From positions 248,001 to 312,000 of the forward strand of contig NZ_VEED01000004.1 of NCBI RefSeq assembly GCF_007678255.1: a stretch of DNA of 64,000 nucleotides. The letters run 5' to 3'. Positions within the stretch are counted from its first letter, which is position 1. Every line of letters begins with the position of its first letter. The notes under the pieces were generated by a model that was given only the letters and a program-made list of their open reading frames with translations, ran no database searches and was not told the DNA's origin. The DNA comes from Bacillus sp. X1(2014) (GTDB taxonomy: Bacteria; Bacillota; Bacilli; Bacillales_B; DSM-18226). Below, piece by piece: positions 52,977 through 60,444 of this stretch. Made by a program: the position numbers and the translations under genes.

Positions 52977-53621
52977 TTAAACTTCCCGCTTAACCATGTT
53001 TTCTTTTTTTATTCGGTATTCAACTAAATCCTTAATCGTAATCATTTTAAGATTCATTTTCTCAGCAATTTTGAAAAGATCGGGAACGCGGGCCATCGTT
53101 CCGTCTTCATTCATAATTTCACAAATAACCCCAGCAGGCTTAGCACCGCATAATTTGGCAAGATCCACCGCTGCTTCTGTATGTCCATTTCTCTTCAGAA
53201 CTCCACCTTGTTTAGCAATGAGTGGAAAAATATGCCCTGGTCTTAAGAAATCAGCGGCTTCTGATTCTGGGTCAACCATACTCAAAACGGTTGCGGATCT
53301 TTCAAATGCAGAAATGCCAGTGGTAGAGAATTTATGATCAATACTGACAGTAAAAGCAGTTCGTTTCGGATCTGTGTTATTGGTAACCATTGGATGTAAG
53401 TCAAGCTTCTTGGCTAAATCCTCATCAATTGGCACACAGATTAGACCTCGTCCGTGAGTGGCCATGAGATTTATGACCTCGGGTGTTGCTTTTTCAGCTA
53501 GGGAAATAAAGTCCCCTTCATTTTCCCTATCCTCATCATCACAGACAATGACTACCTTACCTTCCTTTAAATCCGATAGTGCTTCATCAATTGAATTAAA
53601 CACGGGTATCTCTCCTTTCAA
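52977..53621 (-). CDS. ribB: 3,4-dihydroxy-2-butanone-4-phosphate synthase (RibB only; RibA half missing)
   Basis: A 214-residue protein carrying a complete DHBP synthase domain: [10 protein letters not shown] (residues 28-37, active-site acids), [20 protein letters not shown] [20 protein letters not shown] and HTEAAVDLA. In most Bacillus the gene is a ribBA fusion of about 400 residues. Here the sequence stops right after [10 protein letters not shown], the point where the GTP cyclohydrolase II domain would begin. No RibA remnant follows before ribH. RibB makes the four-carbon unit of riboflavin from ribulose 5-phosphate. Confidence 0.93.
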   Translation of the reverse strand: MKGEIPVFNSIDEALSDLKEGKVVIVCDDEDRENEGDFISLAEKATPEVINLMATHGRGLICVPIDEDLAKKLDLHPMVTNNTDPKRTAFTVSIDHKFSTTGISAFERSATVLSMVDPESEAADFLRPGHIFPLIAKQGGVLKRNGHTEAAVDLAKLCGAKPAGVICEIMNEDGTMARVPDLFKIAEKMNLKMITIKDLVEYRIKKENMVKREV

Positions 53622-53642
53622 TCATGATGTAACGAACATAGT

Positions 53643-54302
53643 TTAAAAAAATCCATTCTCTTCTAAAAAATTAGCGGTTATCCCTTTGCTGCTTTTTTGC
53701 GGCGGTTGATTAGAAAAATTACTAATAAAATGACCAACATATTTTCCTATCATATCGCATTCTAAGTTAACAATATCCCCTGAACCCTTTAGACCTAGAA
53801 TCGATTCTGACAATGTGTGCGGGATAATGGATAATGTAAAACTATTCTCCGAAACGGCAAATACGGTTAAGCTTGTCCCATCAACCGCAATCGACCCTCT
53901 TAAGATTACATATTTCAATAATTCCTCTTCGGCTTCAATCTCATAGTAAATCGCATTTTCAAGTGATTGTTTACTTTTGATTACACCTGTTCCGTCAATA
54001 TGTCCTGAAACGAAATGGCCGCCAAACCTTCCACCCGCTGCCATCGCCCGTTCAAGATTTACTTTTGAACCCCGTTTTACCATGTTTAAGCTGCTGGCTC
54101 TGACAGTCTCCGGCATAACATCTACCGTAAACAGTTTCCCAGTAAAGGATGTAACCGTTAGACAAACCCCATTAACAGCAATACTGTCACCAAGATGGAC
54201 ATCGTTCAGTATTTTTTTTGCTTCAATGGTTAACACAAACGATTCGCCAGTCCGCTGGATGTTTGCAACCACGCCAATTTCTTCAATAATTCCAGTAAAC
54301 AT
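53643..54302 (-). CDS. ribE: riboflavin synthase alpha subunit
   Basis: A 219-residue protein with the two lumazine-binding repeats; each starts like MFTGIIEEIG and GIIKSKQSLE. VNGVCLTVT and VDGTSLTVF mark the second element of each repeat, as in all RibE proteins. It dismutates two lumazines to riboflavin. It is the first gene after the FMN riboswitch; ribD, which normally comes first in Bacillus, is absent. ribB follows after about 20 bp. Confidence 0.95.
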   Translation of the reverse strand: MFTGIIEEIGVVANIQRTGESFVLTIEAKKILNDVHLGDSIAVNGVCLTVTSFTGKLFTVDVMPETVRASSLNMVKRGSKVNLERAMAAGGRFGGHFVSGHIDGTGVIKSKQSLENAIYYEIEAEEELLKYVILRGSIAVDGTSLTVFAVSENSFTLSIIPHTLSESILGLKGSGDIVNLECDMIGKYVGHFISNFSNQPPQKSSKGITANFLEENGFF

Positions 54303-54345
54303 ATTGTTCCTACTCCTTACTATGTTTCCCTTTAATTCTTACTCT

Positions 54346-54386
54346 AAAAAAAGAAGGACCCTGATAACAATAAGTCATCAGGGTCC
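54346..54386 (-). terminator. terminator of the FMN riboswitch leader
   Basis: GGACCCTGAT (54356-54365) pairs with ATCAGGGTCC (54377-54386) and the minus-strand RNA continues into TTCTTTTTTT. It is downstream of the aptamer and upstream of ribE, the classical attenuation layout. Confidence 0.9.
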
Positions 54387-54452
54387 AGTAAAAAGGCAAT
54401 AGAAAATAAAGGCTTAAAAATAGGTACACTTCACCCTACTATTAATCCTGTC

Positions 54453-54598
54453 TTTTCCTTCTCCCATCCAGACTTTAACTGTCGGCCCTGGAGTTTCACC
54501 AGATCCACCGCTTAACATAATAATGTTAACCGGGTCACGGACTAAGAAGCTTAGCTTCATCACCGCCGGTTAGGAATTTCACCTGACCCCGAAGGAAA
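54453..54598 (-). ncRNA. FMN (RFN) riboswitch
   Basis: On the minus strand the aptamer shows the RFN landmarks: a 5' TTCGGGGTCAGGTGAAATTC-like start, then CCGGCGGTGATGAAGC, GTCCGTGACCCGG and the end GGTGAAACTCCAGGGCCGAC followed by AGTCTGGATGGGAGAAG (short pieces). It controls the ribE-ribB-ribH operon. Confidence 0.95.
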
Positions 54599-54718
54599 TT
54601 ATTTGAATATATATTTATATGTTATGATATTTCATTCTAATAGTAAAGTAATCCGCTCTAATTAAGGACAATATTAATATCCTAGGCTTATTTTACGATC
54701 TTAATATTCCCGACTTAG

Positions 54719-55189
54719 TTATTGTTTATAAGTCTTTACAGGCAAATAAATATCGAAATAAAGTTCACCATTCTCATTTTGATGTTTATGCTCTTCTTTA
54801 AATACTTCCATACTTAATGCATTGTGATCCTGTTCGTAGCCATATTCTTCCATCCAAGAATAAATTTGTTTATATGTATTTTCCACTTCTTCAAGGCTTC
54901 CTCGATGTGTAGCAAAAACATAATTTTTACTTGGAATTGTAAAGCCAACCATACCTTCTGGAATTTCCTCGATTTTTTCTACTGGTGTTGTCACATAATA
55001 GGTAATTTCGGTTTCTCTGCTATGAAAAGGTGCGATTAAAACAGGTTCATTCGTTTGATAAGATACTTCTTCTAGTCTATTTACCATCTTTTTAAAAAGA
55101 GTTGGGAGTGTACTAATTTGTGAATAAGTTCCGTTCCATGAAATCCCAACAACCTTCATTTCTTCTTTTTCTATTACTTGGATACTCAT
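54719..55189 (-). CDS. GyrI-like/AraC effector-binding domain protein
   Basis: A 156-residue single-domain protein with the SHS2-duplicated GyrI-like fold: it starts MSIQVIEKEEMKVVGISWNG (in part) and has EIPEGMVGFTIPSKNYVFATHRG, a typical mid-domain block (quoted in pieces), ending IYLPVKTYK. Such proteins bind small molecules as stand-alone effector domains or relieve gyrase inhibition by toxins (SbmC/GyrI). No DNA-binding domain is fused. Function here unknown. Confidence 0.78.
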   Translation of the reverse strand: MSIQVIEKEEMKVVGISWNGTYSQISTLPTLFKKMVNRLEEVSYQTNEPVLIAPFHSRETEITYYVTTPVEKIEEIPEGMVGFTIPSKNYVFATHRGSLEEVENTYKQIYSWMEEYGYEQDHNALSMEVFKEEHKHQNENGELYFDIYLPVKTYKQ

Positions 55190-55410
55190 GCTAATCCCCC
55201 TTTTTGAATTATCATATTAATATAATTCTCACCCCACTGTTAAAATCCTGCAAAAATAATTCGACTAAATCATTCAAAAAAGCCCCTCATGTAATTGAAC
55301 GGCCTTTTACAATCGCCAAATTAACTATCTTTTTAAATTATGAGGTAAATTTTATTATTTGGATGAAAATAGCTTATAATGGACTTAACACATTAATAGG
55401 AGGATTTTTT

Positions 55411-55614
55411 ATGAGTAATGAAAATCAAACCAATCCACAGGAAGAACCGAAGAAAAAGATAAGTTTGCAAGAAGCGATGAAACAACAACTGCAAAATAAG
55501 AAGAATAAATCTGCCGGAGGAACTTCAAGTTCAAACAACTCGATGGCAACTAAAAAGCTGCAAAGCCAGCAGACGAAAAAAGTAAGTAATTCTCGGAGAA
55601 AAATGGGTGTCTAA
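55411..55614 (+). CDS. small Lys/Gln/Ser-rich protein of unknown function
   Basis: A 67-codon gene with a strong ribosome binding site (TAGGAGG, 7-8 nt before ATG 55411). The product MSNENQTNPQEEPKKKISLQ is followed by EAMKQQLQNKKN and a Ser/Asn/Lys-rich tail ending RRKMGV; it looks natively disordered and basic, with no Cys. Its end overlaps the GTG start of the YwbE-like gene by 8 bp, so both are probably translated from one mRNA. A longer frame to 55204 is unsupported. I do not recognise the family. Confidence 0.65.
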   Translation: MSNENQTNPQEEPKKKISLQEAMKQQLQNKKNKSAGGTSSSNNSMATKKLQSQQTKKVSNSRRKMGV

Positions 55615-55804
55615 CGGGCAAAATCGAGTAGATATTTCCCCGGGTGCACTCGTCAAAATTGTCCTAAAAGCGGATCAACGAAGTGGGAAACTAACAGAGG
55701 GGACCGTCAAGGATATATTAACCAAGTCCAACTTTCATCCTCATGGCATAAAAGTCAGGCTTACTGACGGACAAGTTGGAAGAGTTAAAGAAATAAATAA
55801 TTAG
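55607..55804 (+). CDS. YwbE family protein (DUF2196)
   Basis: A 65-residue protein beginning at GTG 55607. The sequence VDISPGALVKIVLKADQRSG, TEGTVKDILTKSNFHPHGIK and VRLTDGQVGRVKEI matches the YwbE/DUF2196 family, a small SH3-like fold present across bacteria. It overlaps the preceding small gene by 8 bp. Function is unknown; the family is widely conserved but uncharacterised. A strong terminator follows. Confidence 0.85.
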   Translation: MSNGQNRVDISPGALVKIVLKADQRSGKLTEGTVKDILTKSNFHPHGIKVRLTDGQVGRVKEINN

Positions 55805-55818
55805 TTTAGAAAGTTAAA

Positions 55819-55852
55819 CCCCCTTTGCGTATTATTGCAAAGGGGGATTTTC
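55819..55852 (+). terminator. Rho-independent terminator
   Basis: Ten-bp stem CCCCCTTTGC (55819-55828) and GCAAAGGGGG (55837-55846), 8-nt loop, followed by ATTTTCT. It ends the small gene pair at 55.4-55.8 kb. Confidence 0.9.
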
Positions 55853-55891
55853 TAGTGTATTTCTTTTACCGTGCAGATTCTTTTAAGTCAT

Positions 55892-56330
55892 GGTAAATGG
55901 AGTTACCTTACATTTACCGGGTGGACGTTTTTTCCTCTTCACGGTAAATGGAGTGCACTTTCATTTACCGGGTGGACAGTTTTTTCCTCTTCACGGTAAA
56001 TGGAGCGACCTTTCATTTACCAGGGGGACGGTTTTTTCCTCTTCATGGTAAATGGAGCACTCTTTCATTTACCGGGTGGGCAGGTTTTTCCTCTTCATGA
56101 TAAATGGAGCGACCTTTCATTTACCGGGTGGACGGTTTTTTCCTCTTCATGGTAAATGGAGCGACCTTTCATTTACCGGGTGGACGGTTTTTTCCTCTTC
56201 ATGGTAAATGGAGCGACCTTTCATTTACCAGGGGGACGGTTTTTTCCTCTTCACGGTAAATGGAGTGCCCTTTCATTTACCGTGAAGATTATATTCTCTT
56301 CTTAACGGTAAATGGAGCACATCGCAATAT
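55892..56330. repeat. 52-bp tandem hairpin repeat array, nine units
   Basis: Units start with GGTAAATGGAG at 55892, 55943, 55995, 56047, 56099, 56151, 56203, 56255 and 56307; eight of the steps are 52 bp (one is 51). Each full unit contains the inverted repeat GGTAAATG-N11-CATTTACC, so the array can fold into eight consecutive 8-bp stem-loops, joined by GGGTGGACGGTTTTTTCCTC-like linkers. Unit-to-unit differences are few. It fills the gap between the YwbE-like gene terminator and the cold-shock gene terminator. A flanking TTTTACCGTG before the first unit may be a decayed half unit. Confidence 0.9.
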
Positions 56331-56335
56331 TATAA

Positions 56336-56365
56336 AAAAAACAGACCCAAAGACTGGGTCTGTTT
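56336..56365 (-). terminator. terminator of the cold-shock gene
   Basis: AAACAGACCCA (56339-56349) and TGGGTCTGTTT (56355-56365), 5-nt loop, followed on the minus strand by eight T. It begins 13 bp after the csp stop. Confidence 0.9.
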
Positions 56366-56377
56366 ATCGGCGGGTCA

Positions 56378-56578
56378 TTATGATTTACGGACGTTTACTG
56401 CTTGTGGTCCACGTTGGCCACTTTCAATTTCAAACGTAACCTCTTGACCTTCGTCTAATGTTTTGTATCCTTCGCCTTGAATAGCAGAAAAGTGAACAAA
56501 TACATCTTCTCCACCTTCACGCTCAATGAATCCAAAACCTTTTTCACTGTTAAACCATTTTACTTTACCTGATTCCAT
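56378..56578 (-). CDS. cold-shock protein (CspA/CspB family)
   Basis: A 66-residue cold-shock domain protein. RNP1 KGFGFIE and RNP2 VFVHF are present, flanked by [17 protein letters not shown] at the start and GPQAVNV at the end. It binds single-stranded RNA and DNA and melts mRNA secondary structure. Start at ATG 56578 with AGGAGG 8 nt upstream; nine extra in-frame codons to 56605 are not needed. Bacillus genomes usually carry several such genes; which paralogue this is cannot be told. Confidence 0.95.
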   Translation of the reverse strand: MESGKVKWFNSEKGFGFIEREGGEDVFVHFSAIQGEGYKTLDEGQEVTFEIESGQRGPQAVNVRKS

Positions 56579-56704
56579 TCTTTGTAGCCTCCTAGCATGT
56601 AACAATTACATGTAAATTGCAAATTGATTGCATAATTATTTTTACCCATTTCATTTTTTCCTATACCATGAGAATTTCAAAATTTTACTGGAAATGAACA
56701 ATGT

Positions 56705-57454
56705 TTATAAAACCCATTTGTAGATTGCTTTTGCGACTCCGTCTTCCTCATTTGTGGAGGTCACCCAATCTGCAGACTCTTTAACAAGTTCTTGAGCATT
56801 TCCCATCGCAACTCCCAGGCCGGCTGCCTTAATCATCGCCAAATCATTCAGACTATCACCAACCGCCATTACATTTTTCATATCCAATCCGAGCCTGTTA
56901 CAAACAATCTCAAGACCCTTCGCTTTATTAATGCCGGCCGAATTCACTTCGATATTTTTCAACGTGGAATTACTAAGTTCAAATTCACCCTTTGCCTGTA
57001 ATTCTTTCATGATTATCTCTCTTGTATCGTCATCATCGATATTAAAGCCAAATTTCATCCATTCTAAGGTATGTAAGTCCTCTGGCATTTCATTATGCCA
57101 ATTACGTTCCGTGCTAATCGCCCAAAACTTAGTGTTATGCTGCTGCGATAACCTCCACATCCACTCAACAAGCTCGGACTTTACCAAGTTCCTCTCTACT
57201 AATTCACGTTGATTATCCCATATTTCGCTCCCATTAACGGTGACCAAATAAGAATCTAGTTCCAATGAGTCAGCATGCTCACGGCTTGTCAAAAGCGAAC
57301 GGCCTGTACTTAGAACCACATATATTCCTTTGTCCTTAGCGTCTTTGATGGCTTGGCGATTCGCATCCGAAACTTGTCCTTTATTATTTAATAGCGTACC
57401 GTCCATGTCGAGTGCAACTAGCTTGATTTCAATGTCATTTTTTAATTTATCCAT
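56705..57454 (-). CDS. Cof-type HAD phosphatase
   Basis: About 249 residues. Motif I VALDMDGTLLNNKGQ with nucleophile Asp, motif II Ser/Thr in LSTGRSL, motif III Lys in NKAKGLE, motif IV GDSLNDLAMI. The C2B cap in the middle identifies the Cof subfamily, which dephosphorylates sugar phosphates, pyridoxal phosphate or FMN-type metabolites. The start is uncertain between ATG 57454 and ATG 57466; GGGAG is 13 nt from the former and too near the latter. Monocistronic. Confidence 0.85.
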   Translation of the reverse strand: MDKLKNDIEIKLVALDMDGTLLNNKGQVSDANRQAIKDAKDKGIYVVLSTGRSLLTSREHADSLELDSYLVTVNGSEIWDNQRELVERNLVKSELVEWMWRLSQQHNTKFWAISTERNWHNEMPEDLHTLEWMKFGFNIDDDDTREIIMKELQAKGEFELSNSTLKNIEVNSAGINKAKGLEIVCNRLGLDMKNVMAVGDSLNDLAMIKAAGLGVAMGNAQELVKESADWVTSTNEEDGVAKAIYKWVL

Positions 57455-57602
57455 ATGTAAACACATACTCCCTTCGACTTTTCCTATTATTAGATTAACA
57501 TCATTTCTAAAAACTAATCAAACTCTCAAGTTTACATAACATCGGTATTATAAATAAAAAACACAAGGACTCTGCGATTTTCCGTTGGATCCTTTATTAA
57601 GT

Positions 57603-57631
57603 AACATATAGGCACTCTATTGCATATAGTA
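57603..57631 (+). promoter_or_regulatory. sigmaK-like promoter of the gerPA-like/Hsp20 operon
   Basis: AACA (57603-57606) and GCATATAGTA (57622-57631) are 15 nt apart and match the sigmaK consensus (mACm, gCATAnnnTA) well. The site lies 33 nt upstream of the first gerPA-like start, so mother-cell expression late in sporulation is expected. Confidence 0.6.
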
Positions 57632-57663
57632 CCCATAAGCCAAGAATAGAAAGGTGTTTAAAG

Positions 57664-57933
57664 ATGTCATCGGTTGTTATCAATTTATATTATCTAAAAA
57701 TCAACAGTATTTCGGGTAATGGTTCCATAACTATAGGGGAAGCATCTCATAACAGCCCCACAGCCAATAGTAAATTACAAGGAATTAATGCTTCATATGG
57801 AGATACATCACCAACTGAGGCAATGATGGAAAACCTGTTAAATGATCCAGATGTAAATGATCAAACCTCCATTGGAACTACTGATTCTACTAATATAAAT
57901 ACACCATTTCAACCTGTACCACCAATCTTATAA
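57664..57933 (+). CDS. GerPA/GerPF-family spore protein
   Basis: An 89-residue protein. It has the family pattern of a short beta-rich start, LKINSISGNGSITIGEASHN, then SKLQGINASYGDTSP and a low-complexity, Asn/Asp/Thr/Pro-rich tail. GerPA/GerPF-like proteins are spore coat-associated and help germinants cross the coat in Bacillus. The second gene in this operon is a paralogue. GAAAGGTG lies 7 nt before the ATG, and a sigmaK-like promoter 33 nt upstream. The gene is outside a full gerPABCDEF operon. Confidence 0.8.
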   Translation: MSSVVINLYYLKINSISGNGSITIGEASHNSPTANSKLQGINASYGDTSPTEAMMENLLNDPDVNDQTSIGTTDSTNINTPFQPVPPIL

Positions 57934-57950
57934 TATAGGAGTTTTTTGAT

Positions 57951-58193
57951 ATGCCATTTCAAATCAATATTTTAAATTTCAAGATAAATGGAGCTGCCCA
58001 AAACGGGAATGTTGATATTGGTCCTACCGTGCATAACAGCCATACTGCTAATAGTAAATTTGTTGGAGCAAATTTCTCTTTAGGTGATTTTTCACCAGCT
58101 TCTTCTCTTATGAACTCGGGTAATATAGATACAGATGTTAGTGATCAGGATCAAATAGCTAACCCTTCAATGCCTATTGCCAATCAACTTTAA
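57951..58193 (+). CDS. GerPA/GerPF-family spore protein, second copy
   Basis: An 80-residue paralogue of the preceding gene: FKINGAAQNGNVDIGPTVHN, SKFVGANFSLGDFSP and an Asp/Asn-rich tail, with the same spacing of IG, K and GD. It starts 17 bp after the first copy, with AGGAG about 10 nt before the ATG. Part of the same operon with an Hsp20 gene 12 bp downstream. Both copies lack Cys. Likely a spore coat component by family, but not one of the six canonical gerP genes. Confidence 0.8.
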   Translation: MPFQINILNFKINGAAQNGNVDIGPTVHNSHTANSKFVGANFSLGDFSPASSLMNSGNIDTDVSDQDQIANPSMPIANQL

Positions 58194-58205
58194 AGGAGCA
58201 GTAAT

Positions 58206-58613
58206 ATGGATATTGAAAAAATGAGAAAATGGCTAGAGATTACCAACCAATATAGAGAGAGCAATTTTTGGTCTAATGTACTCAAGCAAAAACAACCCGA
58301 TGAATTTTTTAGAGAAGTATCGTTTAATCCAAAATTTGATCTATATCAAAATGATTATTATAACTTTATTATTTTTGAAATACCTGGAGTAAATCAAGAA
58401 GATATTTCGCTTAGCTTAATTTCAAATACACAATTAAAAATTAATGGCAGTATAAAACCTGTGTTACCATTTGAAATGGAAATGATGAGAGAGCGCGTAT
58501 ATGGTGATTTTGAACGAGTAATTGACCTTCCTGAACCAACACAGGCTCATTTAATACATTTACAAATTAATAATGGACTACTTCATTTATCATATCCTCG
58601 AAATAAGTGTTAA
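58206..58613 (+). CDS. Hsp20/alpha-crystallin-like protein, probably spore-associated
   Basis: A 135-residue protein. After a Lys/Trp-rich N-terminal segment, the alpha-crystallin domain spans about residues 40-132: FDLYQNDYYNFIIFEIPGVNQEDISLSLI (in part), then FERVIDLPEPTQ and the final LLHLSYPR. The C-terminal IxI motif is absent, and the domain ends almost at the stop, so oligomerisation may differ from typical small heat-shock proteins. The operon setting with two gerPA-like genes and a sigmaK-like promoter suggests a coat protein or coat-assembly chaperone (compare CotM/CotP-like proteins). AAAGGAG precedes the start by 7 nt. Confidence 0.78.
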   Translation: MDIEKMRKWLEITNQYRESNFWSNVLKQKQPDEFFREVSFNPKFDLYQNDYYNFIIFEIPGVNQEDISLSLISNTQLKINGSIKPVLPFEMEMMRERVYGDFERVIDLPEPTQAHLIHLQINNGLLHLSYPRNKC

Positions 58614-58681
58614 TTATAGATATAAGAACTTTGGAGTCATTCTCTCCTCCAATATCATAAAGGTTTAGTGCAAAAAGATTT

Positions 58682-58703
58682 CCCTTCTATAATTGTAGAA
58701 GGG
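58682..58703. repeat. perfect 8-bp stem-loop after the Hsp20 gene
   Basis: CCCTTCTA (58682-58689) and TAGAAGGG (58696-58703) with a 6-nt loop; another hairpin, TTGGAG/CTCCAA, lies at 58631-58652. Neither has a clear T-run, so termination of the gerPA-like operon is only probable. Confidence 0.45.
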
Positions 58704-58736
58704 TAAACCTGCTTATCTGTCCCCCAAAAATTTTAA

Positions 58737-58772
58737 TAATAAAAAAACGCCTGCCAATAACAAGCGCTTTTA
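58737..58772 (-). terminator. terminator of the HesB-like gene
   Basis: On the minus strand AAAGCGCTTG pairs, with some G-U wobbles, with CAGGCGTTTT across a 7-nt loop, ending in TTTTTTT. It is 12 bp past the stop. Confidence 0.6.
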
Positions 58773-58783
58773 ATGTATTTCTA

Positions 58784-59086
58784 TTAATGATGGTGATGAA
58801 CACCCATGGTTGGGTTAGTAATTAGCCATTCTTCTTTCGGTAATTGGAAATATTGGATCCAGATACTATTTAAAGTTGGATCATTTTTATCAAGGATGAA
58901 ATCAATTTCTTTATCACTTGTGACTACCACATCGTTTTCGCTTGGGGTATCAAGCCTTAAATCATAATGGGCATGGTCCCCATGAATACTTGTGACATAA
59001 ACACGGAATAGTTTTCCTTGTGCTTCTTCTTGTTCTAACATTTTTTTCAAAGCTTTTGCTGCATTACGATTCACTTTTACCTTCAT
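58784..59086 (-). CDS. HesB/IscA-like protein lacking cysteine
   Basis: About 100 residues with the HesB/YadR fold pattern: VNRNAAKALKKMLEQEEAQG, LFRVYVTSIHGDHAHYDLRL, SDKEIDFILDKNDP, and PTMGVHHHH at the end. A-type Fe-S carriers need three Cys, and none is present, so this is a degenerate or repurposed member. It has a run of four His at the C terminus. GAGGAG is 7 nt before ATG 59086; the longer frame to 59149 lacks support. It is divergent from the qox operon. Function unknown. Confidence 0.72.
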   Translation of the reverse strand: MKVKVNRNAAKALKKMLEQEEAQGKLFRVYVTSIHGDHAHYDLRLDTPSENDVVVTSDKEIDFILDKNDPTLNSIWIQYFQLPKEEWLITNPTMGVHHHH

Positions 59087-59457
59087 TTTTTGCTCTCCTC
59101 TGTCTATGTATTCCTTCGTATTATCCCACTCTTTTGCAAAAATAGACAATTATTAGTTTCGAACAAAAAGGATAAAATTTCCAGGTAAAAAAATACATAC
59201 ATATTTTTCCTCGATAGGAATTTTAAAACCTTAACAAATTTGTCACAAATTAATCGAAAAACGTATATAAACATCACAGCATTATTGTTAATATAGGTTT
59301 AGAAAATACTAACAGACTAATTACTATTAAATAATAACTAATTTAATTTAGACTCATTTACTAAATTGGAACAAAAAAAGAAGTAATTCAGTCTTGTTTG
59401 TGAAAGGTTTCACGATTATAATCGTAAAAGTGAACATTTTGGAGGGGAGAAAAATTC
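59087..59457. other. 371-bp divergent region upstream of qoxA
   Basis: No gene is visible. The stretch is AT-rich and ends in the qox promoter with a Rex-like operator (59398-59415) and a 14-bp palindrome containing the -10 box (59412-59425). The rest shows no clear structure. Confidence 0.6.
59394..59425 (+). promoter_or_regulatory. qox promoter with overlapping Rex-like operator
   Basis: TTGTTT (59394-59399) and TATAAT (59417-59422), 17 nt apart, form a good sigmaA promoter. Across the spacer lies TTGTGAA-AGGT-TTCACGA (59398-59415), which differs from the Rex consensus TTGTGAAnnnnTTCACAA at one base. ACGATTATAATCGT (59412-59425) is a perfect palindrome overlapping the -10. Confidence 0.65.
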
Positions 59458-60444
59458 ATGTTTAAAAAAAGCTACTTAATCCCACTGTTAGCTTTAGTAC
59501 CAACTTTGCTTTTAAGCGGATGTACGAATATGGTCGTCTTTGATCCAAAAGGGCCAGCCGCTCGTGACATTCTAGATTTAATTAACTGGTCACTTATTTT
59601 TATGCTGTTAGTGATTGTCGTTGTATTTGGTTTATTTGGATATATCATCTGGAAATATCGTGCTAAACCTGAAAATGCAGATTACGAACCACCTGAAGAA
59701 CATGGCAGTACAAAATTAGAAATTATTTGGACTGTAATTCCTATTCTTATTGTCATAGCTTTAACGATTCCTACTGTTAAAACAATCTACAAGCTAGAAA
59801 AAGTACCTGCTGGATATGAAAATAAAAAACCAATTACCATTAATGTGACTTCTGCCGATTGGAAGTGGATTTTTAGCTACCCTGAACAAGGGATTGAAAC
59901 TGTGAACTACGTGAATATTCCTGCTGGCACACCTGTGCAATTTAAGCTTACTTCTGCGGGAACAATGCAGTCTTTCTGGGTTCCTGCTTTAGGCGGCCAA
60001 AAGTATACCATGAACAAGATGGAGACAGAGCTGTACCTCACAGCCGACAAACCTGGTGAATTTTTAGGAAGAAATACAAACTTTAACGGTAAGGGCTATG
60101 CTGAAATGGAATTTACCGTTGAGGCGAAATCCCCTCAAGCCTTTGAGAAATGGGTAAAAGAAGTTAAAGACACGGCTCCTAAATTAACAGAAAAGAAATA
60201 CAATCAACTTCTTAAACCTACACACTTAGGACGTGAAACATTTATTGGAACTCATCTTGCCTGGGTAAACCATGCGGATATGAATTCTAAAACTTATACA
60301 AATCCTGAATTGTACGAAGTACATGGTGTAAAAGGAAAAATTTTCGAAGAGAAAGAAACAAATAGTCATTCTATGGACATGGAAGGTATGGAAAGTATGG
60401 ACAAGAGTGAAAAATCAGATGGAGGTGAGCACGATGAACATTAA
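59458..60444 (+). CDS. qoxA: cytochrome aa3 quinol oxidase subunit II
   Basis: A 328-residue precursor with lipobox LLLSGC (lipidated Cys22), two helices (about 44-65 and 92-113) and a cupredoxin domain. WDRVGK-type CuA Cys pairs are absent: the CuA positions lack Cys, as in quinol oxidases rather than cytochrome c oxidases. It receives electrons from menaquinol. The C-terminal tail is rich in Met, Asp, Glu and His (HSMDMEGMESMDKS). The gene leads qoxABCD and overlaps qoxB by about 11 bp. GGAGGGG precedes the ATG. Confidence 0.95.
   Translation: MFKKSYLIPLLALVPTLLLSGCTNMVVFDPKGPAARDILDLINWSLIFMLLVIVVVFGLFGYIIWKYRAKPENADYEPPEEHGSTKLEIIWTVIPILIVIALTIPTVKTIYKLEKVPAGYENKKPITINVTSADWKWIFSYPEQGIETVNYVNIPAGTPVQFKLTSAGTMQSFWVPALGGQKYTMNKMETELYLTADKPGEFLGRNTNFNGKGYAEMEFTVEAKSPQAFEKWVKEVKDTAPKLTEKKYNQLLKPTHLGRETFIGTHLAWVNHADMNSKTYTNPELYEVHGVKGKIFEEKETNSHSMDMEGMESMDKSEKSDGGEHDEH

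Larger units (their letters stand above)
54303..54718 (-). other. 416-bp leader of the riboflavin operon
   Basis: Non-coding gap between ribE and the GyrI-like gene, holding the FMN riboswitch (about 54453-54598) and its terminator (54346-54386). The region from 54600 to 54718 is AT-rich and should contain the promoter; I could not pick a clear -35/-10 pair. Confidence 0.75.

Noticed and set aside
55892..56330. Possible CRISPR array (regular repeats with constant spacing)
   Set aside because: The whole 52-bp unit is repeated, including the linker; there are no unique spacers, and no cas gene is nearby.
59398..59415. cre site in the qox promoter
   Set aside because: TGAAAGGTTTCA is two bases shorter than the cre core and lacks the central CG; the Rex pattern fits much better.
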